Source: an uncultured Collinsella sp.
GTDB taxonomy: Bacteria; Actinomycetota; Coriobacteriia; Coriobacteriales; Coriobacteriaceae
Direction of reading: 5' to 3'
Length of the DNA stretch: 64,000 nt
Assembly: GCA_937925715.1 (NCBI GenBank)
Contig: CALAMG010000027.1
Span: forward strand, 1 to 64,000
In this document: positions 28,688-38,183 of the stretch, one piece after another
How the letters are laid out: each line of letters begins with the position of its first letter
Position numbering within the stretch: position 1 is the stretch's first letter
Notes under the pieces: generated by a model
The model's database searches: none
The model's input: only the letters and a program-made list of their open reading frames with translations
What the model was told of the DNA's origin: nothing
Made by a program: the position numbers and the translations under genes

Positions 28688-28872
28688 AGCGAGGAGTGCT
28701 CACTGTCGGAGGATAAGTTCGGTCCGAGCCAGGAATCACAATCCAAGAAGAACTCCGGCCAGTGCTGCATGAACAGTGCTTGCTCGCGCTTCCAGCGGCG
28801 CAGCTTTTCCTCGTTGGCCTCTTCCCTGCCGCGCGAGGTGAACTCGTAGTGGTACAGCTCGGCATAGGGCAT
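28684..28872 (-). pseudogene. Remnant of a double-domain glycosyltransferase (C-terminal 62 residues)
   Basis: This frame encodes PYAELYHYEFTSRGREEANE and what follows, nearly identical to the last 62 residues of the intact 828-residue protein at 31161-33647, down to the stop codon. The DNA matches as well, so it is a recent partial duplication. Everything upstream is missing; homology stops abruptly at about 28872. It marks a past recombination at the edge of the low-GC block. The stretch from 28873 to 29114 holds nothing else I can support. Confidence 0.85.
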
Positions 28873-29114
28873 TTGCCCTCCTCCAGCAAAACACTGTCAC
28901 TAACTTAGCCCACCAACCTCGCCATTTGTTAAGCAACAAGTGTGAGCGGTAGGTATTGATCTACAACCGTTGGGGATTGAAAAAATGCAGTAGCCGAAAA
29001 CGTAATATCTTCCGATTGGCGCGGCATAAAAATAGAGGGCGTCCCATAAAGAGAAGCCCCCTTGCAAAACGGCCGAACCGCTTTTCGAAGTGGAAAATAT
29101 TTTGCACCAGATGC

Positions 29115-30128
29115 CTAGGAATCGCAAGAAGGCATATCTTCAGCGTCACACAAATACCATGCGCCGATCACTTTCGACAAAAATGAGAAGGAGGAAGTTA
29201 TGACCTCCGCACCTTTATAGTAGTTGATGTTGCGATTTGCCCTAGAAATAAACTTGGAAAGCGATTGTGCTTTGTGCTTAATAACGCCTTTAGACGACAC
29301 CTCTTTGTGCAGATATAGCGTTGTGACAATCTGGCGTATTCGCTCATTGCTCATCCTTGCCTTACGCTGATAAGAGCCAACCCCATCTATTTTGCTCAAT
29401 GCCTTCATAACACCGTTATTTGCCCTTCGGGCATTCTCACCCGAAGCAAGACCATTAAGAATGCAACTATTGTGAGCACACGCGTTGCGGAGATCTTTTG
29501 CCGCGCGAAGCAAATAAAACCTATCGCGAAGCTCATCATCGTCAAACCGTTTGGCGCAAAACAAAATGAATGAATTAAAGGCGCCAAAGGTAATAACTTC
29601 CAGAAAGGCCCAGACAGGCATATTAAAACCACTGTATTTTGCAAGAATGCCTGCAGAATAGGCACTCGACTCACAACGTGAAATCTCTTTTTTGACCCAG
29701 TTGGTCACATTCCCCTTGCTATCAAATGCATCCTGCTCGCTTAAATAGTCTTGAACGATTTCGTAACCGTCCTCGGCATGCTGCTCTATCCTGCCCAGCA
29801 AGTCAACTTTGCAGAAGTGCTCAATATCAAGAGTGAGCGAAATCATCTCGTTTCGAAGCAACATATCAATAATCGAAAGGTCAACAAGCATCTTGAAATC
29901 TAAGTTGACATATTCACCCTTGCGTTTTCCATCAGAAACCTTTGGAAATCCGGTGCGGTACGAGCGCAAGCGAAAGTAATTGTTGTTCTTCGTCAGATAC
30001 TCGACCGCCTCTGCCTCGCTCATATAGAGGAAACGGACACCCTTGCTCTTAAGATGGGAGACTTGTTCCCAAGGAGTAAGCCAAGGCTTTTGATCGCACA
30101 TATCTTGTTGACGAATAGGACTATTCAT
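29115..30128 (-). CDS. Abi_2 family abortive-infection protein (AbiD/AbiF-like)
   Basis: A 337-residue protein matching the Abi_2 family. KPWLTPWEQVSHLKSKGV is the usual opening, followed by AVEYLTKNNNYFRLRSYR, and a HEPN-type R-x4-H motif is seen in DLRNACAHNSCI near residue 220. Such proteins are phage-defence effectors thought to act on RNA. It stands alone on the minus strand between gene remnants, typical of a defence gene at a recombination-prone site. About 330 bases of apparently non-coding DNA precede it. Base composition resembles the low-GC block. Confidence in the family is high, in mode of action low. Confidence 0.85.
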   Translation of the reverse strand: MNSPIRQQDMCDQKPWLTPWEQVSHLKSKGVRFLYMSEAEAVEYLTKNNNYFRLRSYRTGFPKVSDGKRKGEYVNLDFKMLVDLSIIDMLLRNEMISLTLDIEHFCKVDLLGRIEQHAEDGYEIVQDYLSEQDAFDSKGNVTNWVKKEISRCESSAYSAGILAKYSGFNMPVWAFLEVITFGAFNSFILFCAKRFDDDELRDRFYLLRAAKDLRNACAHNSCILNGLASGENARRANNGVMKALSKIDGVGSYQRKARMSNERIRQIVTTLYLHKEVSSKGVIKHKAQSLSKFISRANRNINYYKGAEVITSSFSFLSKVIGAWYLCDAEDMPSCDS

Positions 30129-30459
30129 TGCGCTCTCCAGCGTATTTGATGAAATAACAGATCTAATTTTATCCTAACTGTAAATACCTATTAAACAGCC
30201 GAACGCTCATGCAAATACATCATGGCACGCCGCCGCCCATCTCGCCTTGAGCTCGTGACAACGATAGCCCTCGCGCTTTGCGAATGATATCTTTGTTGCG
30301 GCAAATCAAAACACGCAATGCTATAGATAGACGAAATCCGATTGGCGGGCGACGATGAATGCCGCATCTTATTATCACGGGGATTGTCGCCCAAAAAACC
30401 CGATATGACAATCGGCGTTAGGAGCAGTCTTAAAGATGGTGTCGTCGTCCTCTCTCGAC
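30129..30459 (-). other. Leader region upstream of the Abi_2 gene, possible structured RNA
   Basis: No credible frame fits here. GC-rich patches (for example near 30225-30300) could fold, and an RNA motif named after abiF is known upstream of such genes. I cannot fold or align this region, so an RNA gene is only a suggestion. Confidence 0.3.
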
Positions 30460-30933
30460 CTAGAACCGTTCGAGAATCTCCTCGGTATTCTCTCGCAGAT
30501 AGATATCTAGGTCCGGCACGGCAAACTGCACGTAGCCTCTCTGTGGCGCCTGAATAACCTCTCTTTGTAGCAATTTTGCCCTAATAGAGATGACCTCATT
30601 GGTCTTTTTTCCCATGCGCCTAGCAATCTCGGATGATTTGGACTGTTGTTTATCCTCGCACATCGCCAAAAGGTATTTAATATCGTTAAGCCCCAGTCCA
30701 GAAATCGCGGGCTCGTGAACAACATCGTGAAAACGAGCCTCTGCCAACGCAATACCTTCGGCAACATCGCGCTCGCTCACAATGGCACTTTTGGCACGAT
30801 GCAAGTTGGCGCGCTGCCAAATGGAATAACCGACCAGTTGCACCAGATAGGCATAGCCCTTAGTGGCCTTAGCGGCTCTCGACAGAAGATTGTCCTCTAT
30901 GGTCAAACCAGTCGCGACAAAGCCATCGCCCAT
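30460..30933 (-). pseudogene. C-terminal remnant of an AAA-type ATP-binding protein
   Basis: A 157-codon frame with no Walker motifs. It reads like the lid and winged-helix end of an AAA_16/Orc1-like ATPase: NLLSRAAKATKGYAYLVQLVG, then a helical bundle, then a wHTH-like SKSSEIARRMGKKTNEV with a closing RGYVQFAVPDLDIYLREN. Full-length relatives are about 400 residues and carry P-loops, which are absent here. Upstream (30934-31160) is AT-rich and shows no continuation. A truncated gene is the likely reading; expression as a short protein cannot be excluded, because the initiating ATG is in place. Confidence 0.65.
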
Positions 30934-31160
30934 AGAGAGCGACGCCTCTACTTGTTTACCTTCCTAGGGAATCGATTAACAGTCAATCATCGTTTAAATA
31001 ATTATCGCAGACTATATCGGATAATATCGAGTTATATAAGCCTGTATAAACTTATCGCGAAAGTATCGAGCTTTCGTAATTTATCTTAGCAAGTAGTCCA
31101 ACGTTGCTTTATTCCAAGCTCATATCGTAAGTAAGTTGAGGACTTCCTAAAATCCATTTT

Positions 31161-33647
31161 CTAAAGCGAGAAATACTCGCTTTCAGCGGATAAGTTCGGC
31201 CCCAACCACGGATCGCCCGTCAAGAAGAACTCAGGCCAGCGCTGCATGAACAGCGCCTGCTCGCGTTTCCATCGGCGCAGCTTTTCCTCGTTGGCCTCTT
31301 CCCTGCCGCGCGAGGTGAACTCGTAGTGGTACAGCTCTGCATAGGGCGTAAAGATAGTGCGGAAGCCCGCCTCCCACACGCGCAGACAAAAGTCTGCGTC
31401 GTTAAAGCCAACGGCGAATTCCTCGTTGTAGCCGCCGACCCGCTCAAATACGTCGCGTCGGACCATCTGGCAGGCACCCGTTACGGCGCTGAAGTTACCG
31501 GGGCGCACAGCGCGGGCAAGATAGCCCTCGCGCTTTGCCGAGAAGTCCTGGTTAGCATGGGCAAGCGCGCCACGCACGCCAACCAAAATGCCGGCATGCT
31601 GCACCAGATGATCGGCAAAGTAGAGTTTGGCGCCCACCACGCCCGCATCGGGACGCTGCAGATAGCCCATCATCTCTTCGATAAAGTCGGGGCTTATGAC
31701 CTCGGTATCGTTGTTGAGCAGCAGCAGGTAATCGCCCTTGGCATGTTTAACGCCAAAGTTGATGATCTGGGAGTAATTGAACTCGCCCGGCCAGAACACA
31801 ACGCGCGCTGCACCCTTGCCACCAGATGCAGCCGCTACGCGCTCCGGCAGGGCTTTGTAATACGTAAACGTCTCCGGGGCTTCGCTGTTGTTCTCCACCA
31901 AGACGATCTCGTAGTTGGCATACGTGGTCTTCTGGGCAATCGACATCACGCAGGCGTCGAGCGTCTCAATGTGATCCTTGGTCGGAATCACAATGCTCAC
32001 CAGCGGCACAGGCTTCGGCAGCGCATAGTGCATGCGGTAGACAAACGGCGTCTCGGTCTCCTCGACCGTTCCGCAAATGCCCAGCGCGTTAAAGTGGCGC
32101 TGAAGCGCAAGGCGCCCGGCTTCAATAGCATACGGCTTGCTATCAGCAGAACCGTCGGCGGTCGATCCCGGATGCACGCGCCAGTGATACAGCACATGCG
32201 CAACGTGCCCAAACCGCGCGCCGGCTGCAAGGCAGCGAAGCGTCAGGTCGTAATCCTGGGCACCCGCAACGTCTTCTGGAGACGTGCCAATGTGATCGAT
32301 GAGCGCCTTCTCCACCATCAGAAAATGCGTCACGCAGTTATGGCTATAGAGCAGGTCGACGTTGAGTACGGTCTTAAAGACCGGCTGGCCCCACTCCCCC
32401 GTTTTCTGGAACATGTCCTCGTCGCAGAACAGGACCTGGGGACGCTCGCCCTCGGCCGCCTTATTCAGCGCGGCAACATAGTGGAATAACGCGTCCGGTT
32501 CCAGGATGTCGTCATGGTCCAAGAACGCGATGTAGTCGCCCGTCGCTTGCTCGATACCTGCGTTGGTGTTGACCACAATGCCGCCGTTGCCGGGAAGTTC
32601 GATGCGACGGATGCGCTCGTCGTTGGCACCTGCCGCAAGGGCGGCCACCACATCCCATTCAGGCGAGGCATCCATAAGGAGCAGTTCCCAGTTGTCATAG
32701 CTCTGGGCTAGCACCGAGTCCAGCAGCTCACGCAGGTAGACCCGATCAGTCTTGTAGCACGGCACCACAATGCTCACGAGCGGCCTATAGGCAAAGGCCG
32801 CCGAAGCGACACGCTGGCACGCCAGATCGCCCGGCTTTGCGCGATGCTGCTCAAACCAACGTCGATAAGCTGCGTCGTCTGCGCGCGCGTCCTTCATGCG
32901 GTTCCAACTGTCATCGACCATGCCGTTGTACAGGCGACCATCCATGGCGCAAAACCCGCTCTGGATCTGCTCCGTGGGATCGCTCACAATCGCGACAAAA
33001 TCTCGTATATCCTGAGGCATCTCAACGCTCAGATACGTTTTATTGACGCGGCAACCGTTGCGCTGCGGCACATCGACCTGCGACTCAAACACATGCACGG
33101 TAGCATCGATGGCATTCATATGCGTATCGAAGATCTGGAGCTCAGGTGAGCACTGGGGTTCTCCCGCCCAGGTAACCTCATAGCGCCACACCGCGCCGGC
33201 GTCTGCCGGTAAATAGCGAATGGCATCGATCTCGTTGCGACCGCAGCATTCGCCACGCTGCGCATCGCGGATAAGCGCGCACAGCGCAGGCTTTGCTTTG
33301 TAGTTAACCTTGGATTCCAGCTTGGCCACGCGGCTATCGAGGCGAATGGAGCCCAACCTTTGGCCACCGGATGCAAAAACGACATCCATCGACGAGCCAT
33401 CCAAAAACGGAAGCACCAAGACGGCGAGCTCGCGCTCGTAATCGGAAACGGAAGGACAAAGCGCCAGTACACGGCCATGATCGACCGGGAGCACCAGCGA
33501 CGGCACACAAGAACCGCTCGTCGTCGCATGGGCAAACGCCTGAGAGCCCTCCCGCTCAATAAGCGCGGCGACATCCTGACCGGCAAAACGAAGCAGCACA
33601 AACAGACGGCCCTGACTGCGGCAAAGTGCCAAACGCTTGATACTCAT
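31161..33647 (-). CDS. Double-domain family 2 glycosyltransferase
   Basis: An 828-residue paralogue of the protein at 212-2683. An N-terminal region of about 270 residues has no known motif. It is followed by a GT2 domain (YRPLVSIVVPCYKT, YIAFLDHDDILEPD) and a second GT2 domain (LVSIVIPTKDH, YLLLLNNDTEVIS). The C-terminal end has AELYHYEFTSRG, duplicated as a remnant at 28684-28872. It is cytoplasmic and probably extends a lipid-linked surface glycan, using two donors or acting processively. Its start abuts the stop of the upstream glycosyltransferase gene, placing it last in the GC-rich leftward operon that begins at 38071. Confidence 0.9.
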   Translation of the reverse strand: MSIKRLALCRSQGRLFVLLRFAGQDVAALIEREGSQAFAHATTSGSCVPSLVLPVDHGRVLALCPSVSDYERELAVLVLPFLDGSSMDVVFASGGQRLGSIRLDSRVAKLESKVNYKAKPALCALIRDAQRGECCGRNEIDAIRYLPADAGAVWRYEVTWAGEPQCSPELQIFDTHMNAIDATVHVFESQVDVPQRNGCRVNKTYLSVEMPQDIRDFVAIVSDPTEQIQSGFCAMDGRLYNGMVDDSWNRMKDARADDAAYRRWFEQHRAKPGDLACQRVASAAFAYRPLVSIVVPCYKTDRVYLRELLDSVLAQSYDNWELLLMDASPEWDVVAALAAGANDERIRRIELPGNGGIVVNTNAGIEQATGDYIAFLDHDDILEPDALFHYVAALNKAAEGERPQVLFCDEDMFQKTGEWGQPVFKTVLNVDLLYSHNCVTHFLMVEKALIDHIGTSPEDVAGAQDYDLTLRCLAAGARFGHVAHVLYHWRVHPGSTADGSADSKPYAIEAGRLALQRHFNALGICGTVEETETPFVYRMHYALPKPVPLVSIVIPTKDHIETLDACVMSIAQKTTYANYEIVLVENNSEAPETFTYYKALPERVAAASGGKGAARVVFWPGEFNYSQIINFGVKHAKGDYLLLLNNDTEVISPDFIEEMMGYLQRPDAGVVGAKLYFADHLVQHAGILVGVRGALAHANQDFSAKREGYLARAVRPGNFSAVTGACQMVRRDVFERVGGYNEEFAVGFNDADFCLRVWEAGFRTIFTPYAELYHYEFTSRGREEANEEKLRRWKREQALFMQRWPEFFLTGDPWLGPNLSAESEYFSL

Positions 33648-34721
33648 CTACACTTCTCGCTTTCCCAGGGCGTTCGCTGCCATGCGTTTGCAGGCACCCA
33701 GGCGCCCAAACCTTAAGACGTCATAATCGAACATGAGCTTTTTGCACTCACGGACATTGGGGGCCTTGCTGGTAAGCGCCGCGCGCACCATAGCAGCAAC
33801 AGATGAAGCACATTGCGCGAGCGCAGCATCGCTACCCACGGCAGAACCGGCAAGCGCCGCGGCAACGGCAGCAAACACCTTGCCGCAGTCCGAACCCAGC
33901 AACCTGAGTGCATCGTACAGCACCAGATCGCAGAGAAAGTACGCCAGGTCATCGGCATACTGAACATCGAGACCGTCGCGCTGCCAGTCAGCCAGCACCG
34001 CGGAGTAAATCTTCACGTGCTCCAGCAGACGCGTCTCGTCGTCGTAGCGCATGGTGTCCATGAGCGAACCCTTGCGCGCCACGCGGTAGTCATACAGCTT
34101 GTTCGAGATAAGCGCGGTCTTATGCGAACGACCGTACACGGCAAAATCGAAGACCTGGTCCTCGCCATACTTAACGGTTTCGTCGAACACGATCCCGTTG
34201 CCCAGCAAAAACTCACGCTTGCAGGCGGTGCGCCATGCAAAGGGGCGAGAAGCTTCCTTAAACAGCAGGTCGGAGCTATAGCCTTCAAACGACACATCAC
34301 GCGGGCTCAGCACATAGTTAAGCCACGGATACCCCGCCTCCAGCGGATACGGATTCGCACCAAAGGTCAAAACGTCGCAGTCCTCGCGCTCAAAGGCATC
34401 GACGATCACACGGCATGCATCGGGCGTAAATCGGTCGTCGGAATCCAAGAACGCGACAATAGGTGCCGTAGACGCGGCGATGCCTGCATTACGCGCACTC
34501 GACAGGCCGCCATTGGGCTTATCGACCAGCGTAAAGCGCGTGTCCTTTTCGCAATAGGCAGCCGCGATATCGCGCGAACCATCCGGCGAGCCATCGTTAA
34601 CCAGCACGCCTTCCCAATCGGGCATGTCCTGCGCAAGCAGGGAGTCCAGGCACCAGGCCAGGCACTCCTCCACCTTGTAAATGGGAACAACGACGGAAAT
34701 CTTAGGGGTAGCCATAGTCAC
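33648..34721 (-). CDS. Family 2 glycosyltransferase
   Basis: A 357-residue GT-A protein: ISVVVPIYKVEECLAWCLDS, VNDGSPDGS and AFLDSDDRFTPDAC give the nucleotide fold and metal-binding acidic residues, and KYGEDQVFDF is the later acidic motif of this branch. The C-terminal ~120 residues are helical and unassigned. The first methionine codon is followed by a second two residues later, either of which may be used. It is coupled downstream to the double-domain enzyme (adjacent stop and start) and follows the 34728-35846 gene by six bases. Substrates unknown. Confidence 0.88.
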   Translation of the reverse strand: MTMATPKISVVVPIYKVEECLAWCLDSLLAQDMPDWEGVLVNDGSPDGSRDIAAAYCEKDTRFTLVDKPNGGLSSARNAGIAASTAPIVAFLDSDDRFTPDACRVIVDAFEREDCDVLTFGANPYPLEAGYPWLNYVLSPRDVSFEGYSSDLLFKEASRPFAWRTACKREFLLGNGIVFDETVKYGEDQVFDFAVYGRSHKTALISNKLYDYRVARKGSLMDTMRYDDETRLLEHVKIYSAVLADWQRDGLDVQYADDLAYFLCDLVLYDALRLLGSDCGKVFAAVAAALAGSAVGSDAALAQCASSVAAMVRAALTSKAPNVRECKKLMFDYDVLRFGRLGACKRMAANALGKREV

Positions 34722-34727
34722 GCGCTC

Positions 34728-35846
34728 CTACTGTGCGGCCGGAACGTCGTCAGGGTGCGGGTTGTCGCCGTAGGTGCGCTGATACGTCAACACGCGCCAA
34801 ACCAGCGGCAGGCCGCCAATCTTAAAGTAATGCTTAAACGTATTGAGCTTGCCCGGCTTCTTAAAGTCAAAGCGCGAATCGATATAGGCGCGGGGCGACT
34901 TGACCATCAGGCGCAAGTCAGTCTCGCCGCGCGGGTCGAATAGCGACAGGTCAAAGCGACCAGCATCCCAATCGGCCTTGAGCTCGGGCGAGGCCTTCTC
35001 CCAAAACCGCTCGCGCAACTCATCGACCAGACGCTCATCATTCCAACGGTACGTATCGACCTTCATGCGCATTAAAATGCCTTGGAGCTGAGCCTTGAGC
35101 TCGGGACGCTCGTCCAAAAAACGTTGCATCTCGGCGTATTCGTCGCACACGCAAAACACCTTGTTGGACGAATTAACGGAGCTCTTCTCGTTATCCTGGC
35201 GATAGCACAAAATGGGGTCCGTAATAAACGCGGCACGCTCGGCGCAAGCCCAAACCTTAAAGTTAAAGCCTGCGTCCTGATACGAGGCACCCGGCGTGGG
35301 AAGGAACCGAATCTGATTGTCGTTGAGGAACTCGCGCCGATAGATAGCCGACCAAATGGATGGTTTGCGGTAGAAGATGCCCGGGCGATCGACGGGGCGA
35401 TACGCGGCGCCCGTCATATGCTCATCGATAATCCCAAACAGTTCACGGCGTTCGCTGGGCGTGGACCAATACAGGTAAAAGTCGCCCTTTACCACATCGG
35501 CATGCTCGGCATCGGCCTTGGCGACCAGCTTTTGGAGCGAATCCTCAAACATAAAGTCGTCGGACTCAAGGATGCCCACGTACTCGCCGCGCGCCATCTC
35601 CAGGCCGCGGTTCATCGAGTCGCCGTAGCCGCTGTTGGCCTTGTCGATCATCTTTACACGAGAGTCGCGCTCCATGTACTCGTGGATGATATCTGGCGAG
35701 CTATCGGTGGAGCCGTCGTTGATACAGACGATCTCGATGTCCTTAAGCGTCTGCGCCACGGCGGAATCGAGGCACTCGCGCAGGTAGCGTTCGACATTGC
35801 AAATGGGCACAAGCAGCGAAACTTTAGGGGTATCAGAGATCTGCAA
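34728..35846 (-). CDS. Family 2 glycosyltransferase (TTG start)
   Basis: The open frame extends further upstream, but that part overlaps the next gene. AGGAGG lies five bases before a TTG at 35846, giving a 372-residue protein that begins just ahead of KVSLLVPICNVERYLRECLD. CINDGSTDSSPDI and GILESDDFM carry the GT2 acidic residues. KANSGYGDSMNRGLEMARGE is nearly the same as in the protein at 36968-38071, so the two are recent paralogues. The remaining C-terminal half is family-typical but unassigned. It is part of the five-gene GT operon. Confidence 0.88.
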   Translation of the reverse strand: MQISDTPKVSLLVPICNVERYLRECLDSAVAQTLKDIEIVCINDGSTDSSPDIIHEYMERDSRVKMIDKANSGYGDSMNRGLEMARGEYVGILESDDFMFEDSLQKLVAKADAEHADVVKGDFYLYWSTPSERRELFGIIDEHMTGAAYRPVDRPGIFYRKPSIWSAIYRREFLNDNQIRFLPTPGASYQDAGFNFKVWACAERAAFITDPILCYRQDNEKSSVNSSNKVFCVCDEYAEMQRFLDERPELKAQLQGILMRMKVDTYRWNDERLVDELRERFWEKASPELKADWDAGRFDLSLFDPRGETDLRLMVKSPRAYIDSRFDFKKPGKLNTFKHYFKIGGLPLVWRVLTYQRTYGDNPHPDDVPAAQ

Positions 35847-35920
35847 GAGAACCTCCTGTTGAATAGCGTGTAACAGGGTTATTTTAGCAGCCGAGTTGCG
35901 GCGGGCGGCAGCGCTTGGAA

Positions 35921-36961
35921 TTAGATAAAGCGCTCCAGGCAGGCTTTGAGACCGCGAGTCGAAAGATAGAACAGCGTGGCGTCTGCCATCGAAACGCCCG
36001 AGGTCGTCGCAACGAACTTGTGGGCAACACGGCAAACGGCGCCCTTGGCAGGCATATCCGCCCACGCCGTTCCCAAAAACGTCGTGAGATCCATATTGAC
36101 GCGAGCCGCCACGCGATGGAAACCATCGGCATCCAAGCGCGCCAGGTCGAACACAATAAGGTCCAAAAACCAAGTTATCAGCTCGCCGGGGCACAGGTCC
36201 AAAAGACCGTAGGCTGCCCAGTCCTCCAAGACCTCCTCGAGCATTCTCATATGGGCATCGAGCTTTTTGGCGCGAGCCTCGGCACTGTTGAACTCGTGCG
36301 TCGCCGATTCACTCTCCATCACGTAGTGGTAGAACTTGTCCGGCATGACGACGGTCCTGCGGGCAAGCGCATAAGCCGCAAATTGGAAGACGACGTCCTC
36401 GCCCAAAGCCAAACCGGGGGCGAAGCGAATGCCTTCGCGATTGAGCAGCTCGCGCGAAAAAGCCGCACGGCAGGCATAGGGCTGCGCATTCGAATGGAAC
36501 AGCAGTTGGGGATCACGGGCGCCGAAGGTACCAGCTTTGGGGCTCATGAGTTGCTGGACACGTTTGGGGGCGGCATCGGCAGGTTCACAGACGCCGCCAA
36601 AAACGACGACCTCGGCATCTGACGACTCCATGGCATGCAGCACGCGCTCGACCGTCTGGGCATCGATGTAATCGTCGGCGTCCACAAAGAAGACAGTCTC
36701 GCCCTCGGCCGCATCGATACCGGTATTTCGAGCGCACGAGACACCCGCGTTTTCCTGGTCAATCACCAGTACGCGATCGTCGGCCTGCGCGATCTGGCGC
36801 AACACGTTCAACGAATCATCAGTCGAACCGTCGTTGACGCAGACAACCTGAATCGAACGCTCAGACTGGACCAACAGCGAATCGAGGCATCGCTGAATGG
36901 AGCGCGACGAATTGTAGACGGGAACGACAATGGTCGCTTTGGGGGTCAAAGTCTCTCCCAT
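35921..36961 (-). CDS. Family 2 glycosyltransferase
   Basis: A 346-residue single-domain GT2. TIVVPVYNSSRSIQRCLDSL, CVNDGSTDDSLNV and FFVDADDYIDAQ are the expected motifs, and LALGEDVVFQFAAY is the later acidic motif. It begins six bases after the stop of the 36968-38071 gene, and 74 bases separate its stop from the next TTG start downstream. It acts in the cytoplasm on a lipid-linked or wall glycan; the sugar is not predictable. Confidence 0.88.
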   Translation of the reverse strand: MGETLTPKATIVVPVYNSSRSIQRCLDSLLVQSERSIQVVCVNDGSTDDSLNVLRQIAQADDRVLVIDQENAGVSCARNTGIDAAEGETVFFVDADDYIDAQTVERVLHAMESSDAEVVVFGGVCEPADAAPKRVQQLMSPKAGTFGARDPQLLFHSNAQPYACRAAFSRELLNREGIRFAPGLALGEDVVFQFAAYALARRTVVMPDKFYHYVMESESATHEFNSAEARAKKLDAHMRMLEEVLEDWAAYGLLDLCPGELITWFLDLIVFDLARLDADGFHRVAARVNMDLTTFLGTAWADMPAKGAVCRVAHKFVATTSGVSMADATLFYLSTRGLKACLERFI

Positions 36962-36967
36962 GTCGAC

Positions 36968-38071
36968 CTACCCCCTCAGCGATTCGATGAGGAAGGCAGC
37001 AACCACACCTGGGCCTCCAACCGAGGCGTAATACTTAGCACGCCCCAAGGCACCATCCGTCGCAAAACTCGGATGCTCGTCAACCCAGCCCTCAGGATCT
37101 TTGAGGATGGCAGCGAGATTTGCGCGCTTCCACGGCTTGAGGTCGTCAAGCGAAAAGTCCCCGGCGTCCAAGGCCGCTTGGAACTCCTTGGCCATCTGAA
37201 CCAGGAACTCCTTATAGAACTTAGGCGCCAGGCGCACGTAGTTCCACATGTACGAATCGTACTTAATGAGCTGATTGAACTTGAGCATGCGCGCGACATC
37301 GCCGTTTGCGTGGTCGCGGGCATAATCCTCTCGAATCCAACGCTCAATCTCGGCATACTCGGTATTGACGCAAAAGACCTTAGCCGAAGAATTGACCGAG
37401 GAATTCTCGTTGTCCTGACGATACGACAACACGGCATCATGCAGGTAAACAGCCTTATCGGCGCACGCGATCACCTTAAAGGCGAATGACGTGTCCTGAA
37501 AGGATGCCCCCGGAGTCGGCAGGAACTTAATGCCGTTGCGCTCAAGAAAATCGAGACGGTACACGGCCGACCAAATCGACGGCTTTTGCTTAAAGAACTG
37601 AGTCGTATCGCTCGGGTGCACCGGCTTGCCACAGTCCTTGGCTTTAAACATCTCGTGCAGCGAACGGCGCTCCTCGGGCTTAGACCAGTAGAAATCAAAG
37701 TTCGCCTTCGCGAAGTCGGCATTATTGCTATCGGCGGCCGAGACAAGCTTTTCGAGTGCGTCGGGCGCCATAAAGTCATCGGACTCCAAGATGCCAACGT
37801 ACTTGCCACGCGCCATCTCCAGGCCGTGGTTCATCGAGTCGCCGTAGCCGCTGTTGGCCTTGTCGATCATCTTGACGCGCCCATCGCGCTCCATATACTC
37901 GCGGATAATCGCCGGCGAGTTGTCGGTCGACCCGTCGTTAATGCAGATGATCTCAATATCCTTGAGCGTCTGCACCAGGGCGGAATCGAGGCACTCGCGC
38001 AGGTAGCGCTGAACATTGTAAATGGGAATAAGCAGCGACAGAACAGGGCTGCCAGAGGCGTTAGTAGACAA
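36968..38071 (-). CDS. Family 2 glycosyltransferase
   Basis: A 367-residue GT2 and first gene of the leftward operon of five glycosyltransferases. LSLLIPIYNVQRYLRECLDS, CINDGSTDNSPAI and GILESDDFMAPD are the nucleotide and metal motifs. It is close to the 34728-35846 product over the first 120 residues. The 110-base gap to the divergent acyltransferase gene should hold both promoters; GGAGCACA sits just before the ATG. Confidence 0.88.
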   Translation of the reverse strand: MSTNASGSPVLSLLIPIYNVQRYLRECLDSALVQTLKDIEIICINDGSTDNSPAIIREYMERDGRVKMIDKANSGYGDSMNHGLEMARGKYVGILESDDFMAPDALEKLVSAADSNNADFAKANFDFYWSKPEERRSLHEMFKAKDCGKPVHPSDTTQFFKQKPSIWSAVYRLDFLERNGIKFLPTPGASFQDTSFAFKVIACADKAVYLHDAVLSYRQDNENSSVNSSAKVFCVNTEYAEIERWIREDYARDHANGDVARMLKFNQLIKYDSYMWNYVRLAPKFYKEFLVQMAKEFQAALDAGDFSLDDLKPWKRANLAAILKDPEGWVDEHPSFATDGALGRAKYYASVGGPGVVAAFLIESLRG

Positions 38072-38183
38072 ATGTGCTCCTTAGGAAATACCTGTCGTTT
38101 CATGGTATCAAAGGGTCAGCGCGCCAGCGGGCGTTTATATAATCTATGGAGCTCGCAGAGGCAAACCGATAAGAAAGGACGTC

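Noticed and set aside
35847..36194. N-terminal extension of the glycosyltransferase at 34728-35846
   Set aside because: It overlaps the next gene in another frame and is not GT-like; a TTG with AGGAGG marks the true start.
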